From Marchantia polymorpha subsp. ruderalis (Eukaryota; Streptophyta; Marchantiopsida; Marchantiales; Marchantiaceae): a stretch of 64,000 bases of DNA. Each line of letters starts with the position of its first letter. The stretch's first letter is position 1. The stretch is taken from NCBI GenBank assembly GCA_037833965.1, contig AP031356.1, positions 26,000,501 through 26,064,500 of the forward strand. Direction: 5' to 3'. Below are positions 1 to 9,744 of the stretch, in pieces. A model generated the notes under the pieces. The model was not told where the DNA came from, searched no databases, and was given only the letters and a program-made list of their open reading frames with translations. The position numbers and the translations under genes are program-made.

Positions 1-577
1 CGAAGCAATGCGATGTCCCGTGTGTGTTCTCTTGTTTTGTGCTGTGTTTCCTTTAGACTGGAGAGTCGTTGCCAGCTGTTTGCTTGTGTTTGGATCCTCT
101 CCAGTCTTGCTTCTTGGTGCGCGCCCGTGTAGGGGTGACGTTGATTTTCGGAGTAGTTTTACTCCTGTGTGCTGTCGATAGGGGGCTGGACTTGATCACC
201 GGCCGGCCTATTTATGTTTCTCTCACGGTGAAACTGGAGTGATGACCAGTAGACCGTGAGAGTCTTCTTGCTGTGATGACAAGTTAGATTGCCCATACCC
301 CTTAGCTAGTAGGGCTAGAGTAGCTCATTGCGGCACGACGTCAGGGGCGGATAGGGTTATTGGGTGGAGATCTGGCAGTGATGCCAGTTGAGGTTTTGTC
401 ATCACGGAGCAGTCTAGTGGTCCTATTGAGGACCGCGGTGGATTTACGCGGAGTGGGTTGAGGTATCGGCTACCTTCACCTATCTCGCCAGTTGTTGCGG
501 AGGAAGATCAGAGTGTTGCAGACACAAAATCTTCGGTCGTGATATAAGTCAGTGTTCCAACCCCATTAATTTGGGAC
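1..577 (+). other. 5' leader of the host gypsy element
   Basis: No ORF of note precedes the gag ATG at 578. The sequence does not match the candidate 3' LTR at 23050-23540, so it is read as untranslated leader downstream of an LTR lying left of the window. I could not identify a primer-binding site with confidence. Confidence 0.5.
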
Positions 578-1438
578 ATGGACGGGATGTACGGGGCCGT
601 GAAGGGCCATCGACGGTACTCCGGTGCAGTGGGCACCATCGAGCTTGATGGTTTTATTGAGGAGTTCGACACGTGGTGTGATATACAGTTTCTGCGTAAC
701 CCCACATTGTTTACACCCTTCTTTGCCTGGAATGGGTTATTCCAGCACTTAGAGGGGCCTCCCATGGACGATTATCATGAATTTGGGAGAGATTATGATG
801 TAGAGATTGATGCATGGAGACGTCACTGGTCTCCAAACTACTTATCCATTACCCAGGGTGGTGTGGGTACCAGTGGAGGTGCGAGTATTACCATCAATGA
901 AGGTGCTAGTAGTAGCATCAGCGAACGTACCAGTGGAGCAGTTGGCGCAACTGGTACTAGTACCAGCAGCGGTACTGTTAGCATTGCTAGTGGCAGCACG
1001 AGGGGAGATGCTAGTGGCGTACCTTCGTTCAGCCCCATTCCTGAGTTCTTCTTGAGTTTGAGGAAGAACTATAAGGGAATGGAGACGGAGAAGTTGAGGA
1101 GTCTCCAAGAGTTCGAGCGGAAGACTGGTGAGAGTCTTCGTGAAGCATACACTCGTATGCGACGATTGATCTCCGTTAGCCACGGTGTGACTGAGGCACA
1201 GGCTGTCCAGTACTGTTATCCAATGTTGGACAGAAATTTGCGGAGGAGAGTTCGTGATGCTACTCTCATGAGCGACTCATCACCCACATTAACCCATGTG
1301 TTTGCTCTTTCTCAGAAGATTGAGCTTAACATGGTGGAGGAGAGGGTGATGACGTCTATATTTGCGAGGGAGAGGACTACTACCTCGCGTATCCCACACA
1401 ATACAGCACAGTCTCGTCCCATGGGTGGTGGTGGTGGG
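578..1438 (+). pseudogene. gag: Gag, N-terminal part (matrix/capsid-like), interrupted
   Basis: An ATG at 578 opens 287 residues before the first nested insertion; the apparent ORF runs on to 1519 only because it reads into the inserted element. Residues about 95-155 are Ser/Thr/Gly-rich low complexity. Residues about 155-270 resemble a retrotransposon capsid: an aromatic and basic start (FFLSLRKNYKG), a helical run rich in Glu/Arg (LQEFERKTGESLREAY) and a later LRRRVRDA segment, in the style of the Retrotrans_gag family. The part ends in a Gly run coded by repeated GGT, where the insertion with target duplication GTGGG landed. Gag continues at 6515. Confidence 0.75.
1434..1438. repeat. Target site duplication GTGGG, left flank of copy 1
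   Basis: It is identical to 6510-6514. The pair brackets the element that starts TGTGG and ends TTACA. Confidence 0.9.
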
Positions 1439-1659
1439 TGTGGTAACCCACTTTTTGTTTTTGTGCAGAATTTAAAACAATTTTGGAAAACGGTACCGCA
1501 GCGGCCGTGTAAATGGTGATCGGTACATTTAAATAGAGTGAAGATGGATAATCGCGGGTCTCGTGTGATCTCGTAGTATCCAGAAGTTGGGCGCAATGTC
1601 TGGAACAGGCGCCCCGACCTGAACGATCAATTCTGAAGGAGTTCTCCTTCGGCGCAAGG

Positions 1660-2310
1660 CGCATAATCCGCCTTCGGCGATACGCCTTTGGCGCTAGGGA
1701 AATCCCTCAGAGCTTATTCAATTCACAACGCTTTGACTTGTTTAGGGTTTCGTTGGAAAGAGCTTGACACGTTCGTTCTAACGAGCCTAAGAACGCTTGG
1801 AACGGATGAGGACTCAGGGAGTTGTGACTATCGGAAGATACGAAGACGTACGCCTTCGGCGGAATATCCGCCTTCGGCCCTAGAAGTTCGCCTTCGGGCG
1901 TGAAGTCTTCGTAAGTCGCCTTTGGCGCCAGTGCATCAAGATTAGGTAAATGACTTCGGAGGTAGCAACTCCGTACGGCCCGCCTTCGGCGGGACGGACC
2001 TGTGCGCCTTTGGCGGGACAGAGCTTCGGCGGCGAGAGCGCCTGTGGAGGGACAAGAGGGATCGACAGACAAGACAAGATCCGTTGACCACGGTCAACGC
2101 CTTCGGCACAGCCGCCTTTGGCGATGCACCTACGCCGACGGACATCTTAAGGAAGTTCGCCTTCGGCGCTGCGGGTCAACGCCTTCGGCGGAAGAAGAAC
2201 GCTTGCGGCGAAACGCCTTCGGCGGTGCGGGATGGATACAAGTAGCGAGTCGGCCAAGGGCGAAAGCCTTTGCCACCGCGCCTTCGGCGAAACGCCTTCG
2301 GCGCTGCACG
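1660..2310. repeat. Cluster of CGCCTTCGGCG short palindromes in copy 1 leader
   Basis: More than a dozen units of CGCCTTCGGCG or its variant CGCCTTTGGCG occur, for example at 1670, 1684, 1851, 1871, 1982, 2006, 2159, 2190, 2216, 2280 and 2293. Each can form a 4-bp GC stem with a TTC or TTT loop. They are dispersed and not in tandem, with unrelated spacers. Confidence 0.85.
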
Positions 2311-2475
2311 ACCATGGCCGCGGCGAAGTACGATGGCGGAACTCAAATTGAAATCTCGAGCGTGTGAGTGCGCGCGACGGTAGAGCGTGAAGCCGCGCGT
2401 GTGAGAGAAGGGCCGTTGCGCCTCCAAGCCAGCCCAGCCATCAATTGAGTCGACACTCACGACCAAGTGTCGACA

Positions 2476-4208
2476 ATGAAAACCTGCGAGCCAAGGGCGG
2501 ACACTTCATTCTTGAATTTGCGATTCCAATTTCTTGTGCGAGGTGCGCGCGTCCACCTTCTAGCAGAGAGAAATTCGCGACACCGACGCGAAGAGACTCG
2601 CAAGGTGACAAAGAGAGAATTGAATGCGCAACAGTCGGAATTGAGAGAGATTAGAGTTTGCAAGAGAATCGCAGTTGCAGGCAAGAAGCTTGAGTATAGC
2701 GGAGGAGAGTTTACGAAATCCAATTTCAAGAATGCGATGTCGAAGCCCACTCAGCTGTGGATGATTCCGCTGAAGATCCTGCAGATTGGGTTGCGCGCTT
2801 TCCAGGACCGGCTTTTTGCGGTGAAGCTCGATTTCCTCCTGTGGGGATGGAACTACGTGTGCCAGGACATGGTGCGCGAATGGCAAAGGGAGAGACACCA
2901 ACCTACGCGCGAATTTCGACCGCACGTAGAGCGTTGGACTGTTCAAGATTGGGGACAAGTGCTGGGAAGATGTGCAGGCGAGGAAGGGTTCCTCCTATTT
3001 GATAGTGAGAGCATCAAGGTGACGAAGGACGAAGAGATCTCCTTCGCGGCCTTGTTCAAGAGTGAGAAGTCCAGCAAGAACGGGTACAGGACCCGTGACT
3101 ACAAGGATCGCTACCGCAGAAATGTAGCGGTGGCACTTCTGCAACTCTTGCAGCCACACCGAACAACATACATCACTTCTTGGCAAGTGTCTTTCGTGAA
3201 GCTGGCGTTGGCCGGAGCTCCGATTCACTGATCGCGTATCTTGCATAAGATAACGCGACAGCATGCTTTTGAGGAGAAGGGGGGATCGATCAATCATCTC
3301 TCCCCCTTCTTAATCAACTTTTATCGATCGATGGATTGTTTAACCGCGACCGAACGTGTTCAGTATCCGCTACTGTCACTAAGCAATCCCGGAAGGTATG
3401 TGAGGGATAACGAGGTCGACACCGAGTGGACGAAACTCCGGCCTCCATGCCACCAGCTCAACAAGGTGCGGAGAGGGAAACATTCGCAGCACGAGTGCCG
3501 CGGAAGCGGAGATGGAAGGGAGAACCAGAGAAGGATCCACATCGAGACTCGATGGCTCTCAAACGGAAGCGGCCACTGGAGGAAATTTGCAGTCGGCCGA
3601 AGCAGAAAGAACGCAGGCTCGTATTGCCTGCAAGTAGCGCGGAGACAGTGCGTGCCGCCGGAGAGAAGGAGACGACATCCTCGGAGGAGGATGGGAACGT
3701 GCGGACGGCAGAGGGGTCAGCGGACCTCCCTACGCTGAAGGCACGGACGCCTTCGGCGAGAGCAAGACGGCCTTCGGGTCAAGAGAGACAACACGCGGCA
3801 CGGATGAGTGTGCCGGCAGCGGATAGGAGAGCCGCTCGAGCACCGTACGCGGATTCGCCTTCGGGGCTGGGGCTTTTGGCTCGAGCGCCTTCGGCGCAGT
3901 CGAATCCGGTGCAGCGAAGGAAGGGAAAGGAGCCGGCGGAAGATCCGCCTTCGGCTCAAGGGCCTTCGGGGCAAGGTCCTTCGGCGGTGAGACTGCCGGA
4001 AAGTGCACCTTCGGCGCAAGGGCCTTCGGGCCGAGGAGTTGCAAGTAGGGAGCCGGCGGGGAATGCGCCCTCGGCGGGAAGTCCGTTGGAAGGTGCGCCT
4101 TCGGCGGAAGGGCCTTCGGGCCAAGGGACATCAGGAGAGCCGCCTTCGGCGCTGCGCCTTTGGCGGAAATGCCTCCGACAAATGCGCCTTCGGCGGAGGC
4201 ACCTCTAG
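2476..4208 (+). pseudogene. Copy 1 ORF1: unknown N-domain plus Pro/Ser/Ala-rich linker
   Basis: The start is set at the ATG at 2476, which aligns with ATG codons at 10538 and 18502 in the sister copies. About 310 residues form a conserved basic/aromatic domain with the landmarks LLWGWNYVC, DMVREW, WTVQDWGQ, LLFDSES, NGYRTRDYKDRYRR, LLQLLQPHRT and a closing PGRYVRDNEVD. Two lesions break it: TGA at about 3229 (Trp, TGG, in copy 2), and a frameshift near 3425, after which the frame 3426-4208 continues. The linker repeats units such as APSAQGPSG, encoded by the GCGCCTTCGGCG palindrome itself. I do not recognise the family; a loose resemblance to plant transposon-associated proteins of unknown function is only an impression. 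Confidence 0.6.
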
Positions 4209-5495
4209 CGCAGGACCTATCGAAGGAGCAGGACCTAACGGAGGAGCGGGATGACAATCGGAAGGAGGAAACACGTGTGCGCGATGCACAATTGCAATCC
4301 GCGCAGACACCTTCCGCACGAACGCCTTCGGCGGTGGATGCCTTCGGCGATGCGGAGTTAGTAGAAGCCGGATGGACGGGCGATACAAATTTGGCACAAC
4401 CTAACTCTCCCACCGCCTTAGACATTCTAGCCGGAAGCAGCGAGGCTGCAGCGGTGACAGTGGTGGCAGACGACGCAGACACTACGAAGCCACACTCACG
4501 ACAGTCGCCGGAGAATTCAGTGACAACCGAAATCCTCAATTCGGAGGATGACGAAGGAGGATCGACGGAATCGGCATCGGGATCGGGATCGAGTGGGGAG
4601 GAGAAACAATCAATGGCAGGCATGCCGACGGCGGCACTTTGTGAGCAAGTAGTACCTCTGTTGAGGTACCTTGATTGCAGACCCCCGCCAGCCTGGGTCC
4701 TACGTCAAATTAGTGCCTAGGCGGACTCGCACTAAAGTCCACACCAGCAAGTTGTTGGCCCGTCTGGATGGGGACCTTAAAGATCTGCGGGAGAAGTATG
4801 AGTGTCTGTGGGGCCACCTTAATCTCACTCAGAAGATGCACAAGGCCATCGACAAGTCGAAGGACGAGAAGCTTGAAGATGCGGCAAAGGAGTTCGCCAA
4901 GGAGAAGGCAAAGCTCGTAGAGGAGCTGGATTCTGAGCAGGCGCAGAATCAAATTTTGTCAGAGGAGCTCGTGCGACAGACACGATTGTTGGAGCAGTGT
5001 CAGCTCGCACGTCAGGCGGATGAAGAATTAACCCGCAAACTGCAATCCGAGTGCTGGAAATTGAGAGCGCAGCGTGCGGAGGCCGAATTGCAGTTGGTTG
5101 TAGTTGAAGACGATCGCCGGCGGGAGGCAGATCGCACGAAGGAAGAGTTGGCGAGGCGAGTCAGCCACTGTCTCAGAGGTTACAGCCACTGGGAAGTGGC
5201 GGCGCAGGAGAAACTCACACTGCGCGAGTTAGAGCTTTGTGCGGCGGGTTTGGTGTTAGGTGACAGTCGGAGCCGGCGGCGAGTGGCAAAGAAGTTAGAT
5301 TCGTTTTTGTCGAAGTCGCGGGACGCCATGGCCACCCTCGAGACAGAGGTTTCTGCGGTGTTGCGGCGGTTGGGACTGCGCAGTCGAGCTGAAGACTGGC
5401 AGGGTAGGAAGTTAGTGCGCGGCAGTCCGTCGCGCAGGAGGCGAAGCACGAGATCTGCGGAGTGTAGCGTAGCGTGTTTCCGTGCAGGCGCGTAG
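4160..5495 (+). pseudogene. Copy 1 ORF2: acidic linker plus coiled-coil protein
   Basis: This ORF overlaps the end of ORF1 in the -1 frame. It has an acidic Ser-rich stretch (NSEDDEGG), then a conserved segment (VVPLLRYLD). A deletion shifts the frame near 4680, and the frame 4671-5495 then carries a long heptad-rich coiled coil (EKAKLVEELDSEQAQNQ, QSECWKLRAQRAEAELQ), ending RRRRSTRSAECSVACFRAGA before TAG at 5493. The C-terminal arginine cluster could bind nucleic acid; that is inference. The same protein is in copies 2 and 3. Confidence 0.6.
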
Positions 5496-6509
5496 TACAT
5501 TGTAGTGTAGTGTTAGTTAAGACTTAGAGGGTATAAAGTAGTTCAAGGCGTCTTGCCTTGGGATTCTTCCAGTTCGAAAGTTTAGATCAAGAACTCATTT
5601 TCTCTGGGTGTTTGTGTCCTTAGTTCTGTCACCGCGCAAGAGGAGCTACAACTTGGCGATCCACATTTTGTAGCTGAAGGCCTTCGGCCGAATGTTCAGA
5701 GCTAGTACACTGGTTAGAGACTTGAGTAGTTCGGATCTACACCTGCGGGTGATTGCCGATGCTCAGAGCTAGTGACTAGTTAGATACTTGAACAGTTCCC
5801 CCTTACACTTTCGAGTGATTGTTCCTGATTGTACTCCTTCGGGATTTTTCCCCTGAATGCCAAAGTGAAGTTTTGCTACTTCGAGTAAGCCTTGGTTGTA
5901 ATTCAGGTTATGCTCCGACAGGTGCCTTCAGGGCAACCCCTGTAGTATTTCTGGGAGTGACAAGTGCCTAAGAATTCAAACTCTTCAATAGACTGTTATG
6001 GTGTGCTACTGGATCGTTTCTCAGTTGAGTCTCTCAGTTCAGATCTGTGTTCTCTGCGCGTTTTGTGAGTTGAGTGTGTTGTTCACCGCGTGTGAGTGAC
6101 TTCGATCCGAAGTAGGAAGTCCAATCTGGGTTCCCTGTGCTAGTAGAAACTAGTGGAAGGGTTGTCCAAGCCGGAGTTGGGAGTCACTACCCGCAGATTC
6201 GCTGAGTGTATTCGCGAGAGACTTCCCCCGTGAAATCTTAAGTAGAGGTCCTAACCGACCTCTGAGTTGTGTTTCTATAGTTTCAGGTGTGTGTGTGTGT
6301 GTTGAGTGAACTACGCTGCATTGTGCGACCTCCGAGTGATCTCCGAGTGGACACTTGCAGTATTTCTTGGAGTGATAGTCGCCTGAGAATTCAAACTCTT
6401 CAATAGTCTGTTAAATGTGACACTTTGTACTCTGTGTGTTGCCTTTGTCCCTGTGGGTTCGACCTTTCTATCACTATATTGCAGTTTTAGCCTTTGGTGG
6501 GTTATTACA
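5496..6509 (+). promoter_or_regulatory. Copy 1 trailer with TATA box and internal repeats
   Basis: TATAAA lies at 5532-5537, only 37 bp after the ORF2 stop, and is kept at 13699-13704 and 21565-21570 in the sisters. Downstream are two roughly 70-bp related units starting CAGAGCTAGT (about 5698 and 5763), and a direct repeat of about 62 bp at 5942-6002 and 6357-6419 (core GAATTCAAACTCTTCAATAG). A short GT run lies at about 6288-6302. The region is non-coding. The TATA box suggests transcription starting here and reading outward into the host element. Confidence 0.5.
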
Positions 6510-6514
6510 GTGGG
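6510..6514. repeat. Target site duplication GTGGG, right flank of copy 1
   Basis: It is an exact match to 1434-1438; gag resumes in frame immediately after it. Confidence 0.9.
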
Positions 6515-7420
6515 AGTCGTGGAGTTCAGACACGACATCCTTCAGGTCACAGAGAGCCTAGTGCGCGGCCACCATTGCCTTCATTTTCTGGCCAACCACA
6601 TGGACCATCATGTTGGGCATGCGGAGGTGATCATATGAGGAAGGATTGTCCCCAAGAGAGAGAGGGACAAACTTCACAGGCTAGGCCGCAGCCGGCGTAT
6701 GTGACCTGTGATCATTGTCATTGACTGAGTCACCCTCAAGAGCGTTGTTTTGACCTTCATCGTGAGTTGAGATCTGGAGGTAGAGGTCGTGGCAGTGATG
6801 CTCCACGAGGCCGAGGTGGTAGAGGTACCGGTGCCATTGAGCGTATCGCATCGAGTGCTACTTCAGCCACAAAGAGCGCTATGGCTGCCCGGATTGAGCA
6901 GTTGGAGCTGAGACTTGCTGCTATGGCTCGTCTAGGGGAGAGCACTTCCACATCTTACGAGGGAGAGGATTTCTCCTATTTGGCTAGTGCAACAGAGGTT
7001 GAGGCATTAGTTGCAATGACCAGAGGTGGTGCTCGCACTTCAGAGCCACTTGGTGCGATTGTGGAGTTGGACCCTTAGAGGGATGAAGATGGACGTCAGT
7101 CTAGATTTTCCCAGTACTTTTTGTTATCAGAGGTGGGTAGCAGTTCATCTATGAGACCTGCACCGCCTAGTGACACTAGAGTGAGAACTAAGGTTCTTAC
7201 ATCATCTGTTGTGGACGCAGACGTGCCATCGAGTGTAGTGATGCCGATGGCCACTTCAGTCTTGCGATCTCCATTGTTTTCAGCCACAGAGTTGATGGAC
7301 TTTGGTATTGATTTGGCTTGAGTATTTTGGGTAGCAGCCACGTCGTGTGAGCGTGGAAGAGTCACAACTACGAGTGTCGAGATACGTGAAGACACGGTTG
7401 AGGATCCATCCTCAACGTCT
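6515..7420 (+). pseudogene. gag: Gag C-terminal part with two CCHC zinc knuckles
   Basis: This continues the gag frame after copy 1. The first knuckle, CWACGGDHMRKDC at 6611-6649, is a perfect C-x2-C-x4-H-x4-C. The second begins CDHC at about 6710 and ends at about 6750 with H and C in register, but a TGA sits inside it. A Gly/Arg-rich stretch follows (RGRGSDAPRGRGGRG). Such knuckles bind element RNA during packaging. Stops at about 7076 and 7319 break the frame, which otherwise runs on into the protease. Confidence 0.8.
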
Positions 7421-7740
7421 ACATTGTTCAAGGAGACAACTTGGCAGGCGGCAGCGGCGAGGATGGAGTCCTTACCAGCTCGCCCAGCCATTGATCGCGA
7501 GAGTATTGTCCCTGGTGTATGTATGGTGGACAACCGAAGTGGTCTATTTCGGTTAGTGAGTTCTACTGGACAGGTGTATGTCCTAGCCAGAGTTTTGCTG
7601 GATTTTGGTGCACAGCCCTTGATGTTGAGCAAGGCTGCATGCATTAGTTTGGGTATTCGGAGGTCCAAGTTGGAGTGAGTGGCGGTGACTTCACCCTTAG
7701 ATGTTCCACTGTGGAGTTTTTGTCAAGCACTACAGTTGGA
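7421..7740 (+). pseudogene. Retroviral-type aspartic protease
   Basis: A segment LARVLLDFGAQPLMLS at 7586-7633 matches the flap-proximal active-site region of retrotransposon proteases. The catalytic triad expected as D-S/T-G reads D-F-G (GAT TTT GGT, 7601-7609), so the active-site Ser/Thr is lost; TCT to TTT would be a single C-to-T change. It lies in the same frame as gag, typical of a gag-pro fusion, and ends at a TGA near 7676. Confidence 0.75.
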
Positions 7741-9089
7741 GGCTGATAGGTTGGTGAAGAAGGCTTGGAGTGAAGCCTCTTTCTTTACCAGCAAAGCCAG
7801 AGAGGGCTTCAGCTGATCGGCTAGTTGGTGGTTCTAGCGCATTGTCTCCATTGGTTACTACACCTATTGCATGGGAGTATTCCTCGAAGGGCGTTTGTTT
7901 GCTGGATCTTTTTGGTGGGATCAGCACAGGTTTGGCTGCGGTGTTGCAGTCAGGTATTCTCGTACGGAGATACTTGTATGTGGAGAAGGACGAGACTACA
8001 CGTCGAGTCTCTTCACGACATGTTGCACAGTTGATGCAGCGTTTTCCTTCGTTATTACCGCGATCAGCTATTTGAGGATTCCACAAGGCGTTGCCTTCAG
8101 ACATTTTGTTGCGGGGGGCGCCAGACCTTGACCGTGTTGGCCATATTGATATGGTGATTGCGGGCAGGCCATGTCAGGGACACACACGCGTGGTACATGG
8201 GACAAGGTTGCATGATCCCAGATCTTGGATGTTTTCGGAGATGATGCAAGTGTTACGTCATCTTCAAGTGCAGCAGACACGTTCTCCAGCATACATTCTG
8301 GAGAACGTACCATTGTTGGATGACACTTGGGCCTAGTTGATGGCAAGTGTCCATCTGATCCTAGCATGGATTGGATCAGCAGTAATGTTGGATGCTGCGA
8401 GGGTTGAATCACGTGCTCATTGTGCACGTTTATGGTGGACCAACCTTTTGCCACGTGAGATATTGCGTCATGCCTATGATTCTGTGCAGGATGATCCTAC
8501 ACTCACCTTTGTCAGTATCTTGGATGTTTTCCGACACTCTTAGTTGGTGAGAGTTGTTGATAGATCGCCTATGGCGTTGGTGAACCGCGTAGGTCAACCT
8601 CGGATGACTTTACCTACGTTGGTCAGTTATCCGGCATCACATGCATATCGTGATGGTGGACTTGGACTACTGTGGGATAGTACAGTACATCAGTTGGTGG
8701 AGCCCAACGCTGATGAGAAAGAGCGTGCGATGGGATTTATGACTGGTGTGACTGCAGTTGCTTCAGTTTCAGAGGCTTTGCGTTGTCAGGTTTTGGGTCA
8801 AGCTATGAACATGAACTGCTTGACGTGGATTGTGAGCTTGGATTTGGCGGAGCAACGCCGTTTGCACGTTGATTTGGTGGTTAGTACACCACTTGTTAGC
8901 TCATTGCCTACCGGAACGGTAGTGGCAATGGTTGGAGGCGACAGGCGAGATATTTGTCATTCTTGGAGTTCATGGAACGTGACAAGAGGACTTGCTAGAG
9001 TTGCAGCCCATGCAGTTGGAGAGGATTCTCATGTGGAGGTGGCTACGAAGGAGGGTACGGAGAACCCTTCTTTGCAGGATGTAGCGTAG
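7741..9089 (+). pseudogene. DNMT3-like cytosine-5 DNA methyltransferase captured in the retrotransposon
   Basis: A single frame (7770-9089) with only three in-frame stops (about 8075, 8336, 8543) carries the ordered C5-methyltransferase motifs. Motif I, the SAM-binding LLDLFGGISTGL, is at 7899-7934. Motif II is YLYVEKDE at about 7974. Motif IV, with the catalytic cysteine, is GRPCQGHTR (PCQ 8169-8177). Motif VI is ENV at 8301-8309. Motif VIII, RAHCARLWWTN, is near 8410-8442. Motif X-like segments are EKERAMGF and LGQAMNMN (about 8715-8815). Motif spacing, and the match of VMLDAARVESRAHCARLWWTN to the VMIDA...HRARYFW pattern of animal DNMT3, favour a DNMT3-like enzyme, although the PCQ motif is more usual in DNMT1, CMT and bacterial enzymes. 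It lies between protease and RT, so it was part of the pol polyprotein. Confidence 0.85.
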
Positions 9090-9332
9090 CAACCATTGAT
9101 AGTGTCGACTCCCTCTAGTGTGTCTATGGAGGAGGAATGGGAGCCATTGATTTGTTCCCAGATCACAGGAGGGGAGAGGTGAGGATTGACACAATTACTA
9201 CGAGACTATAGGAGTTGTTTTGCTTTCAATATGAAGGAGTTGGGTGGTTTGATTGGACCCGGTATATAGATAGAATTGGCTAGCGATACGCCAATCTTCC
9301 GTCGTCCTTATCGATACAGTGAGATGGAGAGG
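9090..9332 (+). pseudogene. Pol linker and start of reverse transcriptase
   Basis: A degraded stretch leads to RYSEM at about 9310-9325 and then to the second nested insertion. The Arg/Tyr-rich run before it matches the region just ahead of RT motif 1 in gypsy elements. Joined across the insertion it continues as ERDLIWSRT in frame. Confidence 0.65.
9328..9332. repeat. Target site duplication AGAGG, left flank of copy 2
   Basis: It is identical to 14685-14689. Confidence 0.9.
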
Positions 9333-9744
9333 TGTGGTACCCCATTTTTGGTAATTTTGAGGAAATTAAAACATTTTTGGAAAACTGTACCACGGCAGCA
9401 ATGTAAATAGCCTTCGGTGCATCAAAGCAGAGTGAATTCGGAAGATCGCAGAGATTCTCGAGGGGCCGCGTAGAATCTAGGAGTAGGGTGCAGCGGTAAG
9501 GAAGGGCACCACCCCCCTTGCGAGCTCTGCAGTCAGGATCCCTACGGCGCAAGGCGCAAATTCCGCCTTCGGCGCTGCGTCCGCGGCGGTAGGGAAATCC
9601 TTCATATTTAGGTCAATCCCCGGACGTCTTGACTTAGTTAGGGTCTCGTTGAAAAGAGCTCGACGCGCTGATTCCAACGAGCCCAAGAACGCCAACAACG
9701 GATAAGGACTCTGGGAGTTATGAAGGCTGTAAGATACTCAGCTC

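Larger units (their letters stand above)
1439..6509 (+). mobile_element. Nested palindrome-rich element, copy 1
   Basis: This 5071-bp insertion sits in the host gag. Its 5' end is TGTGGTAACCCAC and the reverse complement of its 3' end is TGTAATAACCCAC, so the termini form an imperfect inverted repeat with 11 of 13 positions matching. The 5-bp target duplication is perfect. The layout is a leader of about 1 kb full of CGCCTTCGGCG palindromes, two coding frames (2476-5495), and a trailer of about 1 kb beginning with a TATAAA box. No RT, integrase or transposase is seen. It is homologous to 9333-14684 and 17255-22555. It could be a non-autonomous DNA transposon using an integrase-like enzyme, or a solo LTR of exceptional length with an ORF in U3. 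Confidence 0.85.

Noticed and set aside
3730..4623. Long minus-strand ORFs rich in Ala/Pro/Lys/Arg opposite the linker of copy 1 (and 9776-10591, 12078-12845, 18586-19323 in the sisters)
   Set aside because: They are mirror frames of GC-rich palindromic DNA and of real plus-strand ORFs; palindromes read alike on both strands, so open antisense frames are expected.
1439..6509. Nested units considered as giant introns of the host polyprotein
   Set aside because: Each is flanked by a 5-bp duplication and the ends are TGT...ACA, not GT...AG; the boundaries fit transposition.
1439..6509. Leader and trailer of the nested element considered as a pair of LTRs
   Set aside because: The roughly 1-kb leader and trailer show no sequence similarity to each other; only the terminal 13 bp are related, and in inverted orientation.
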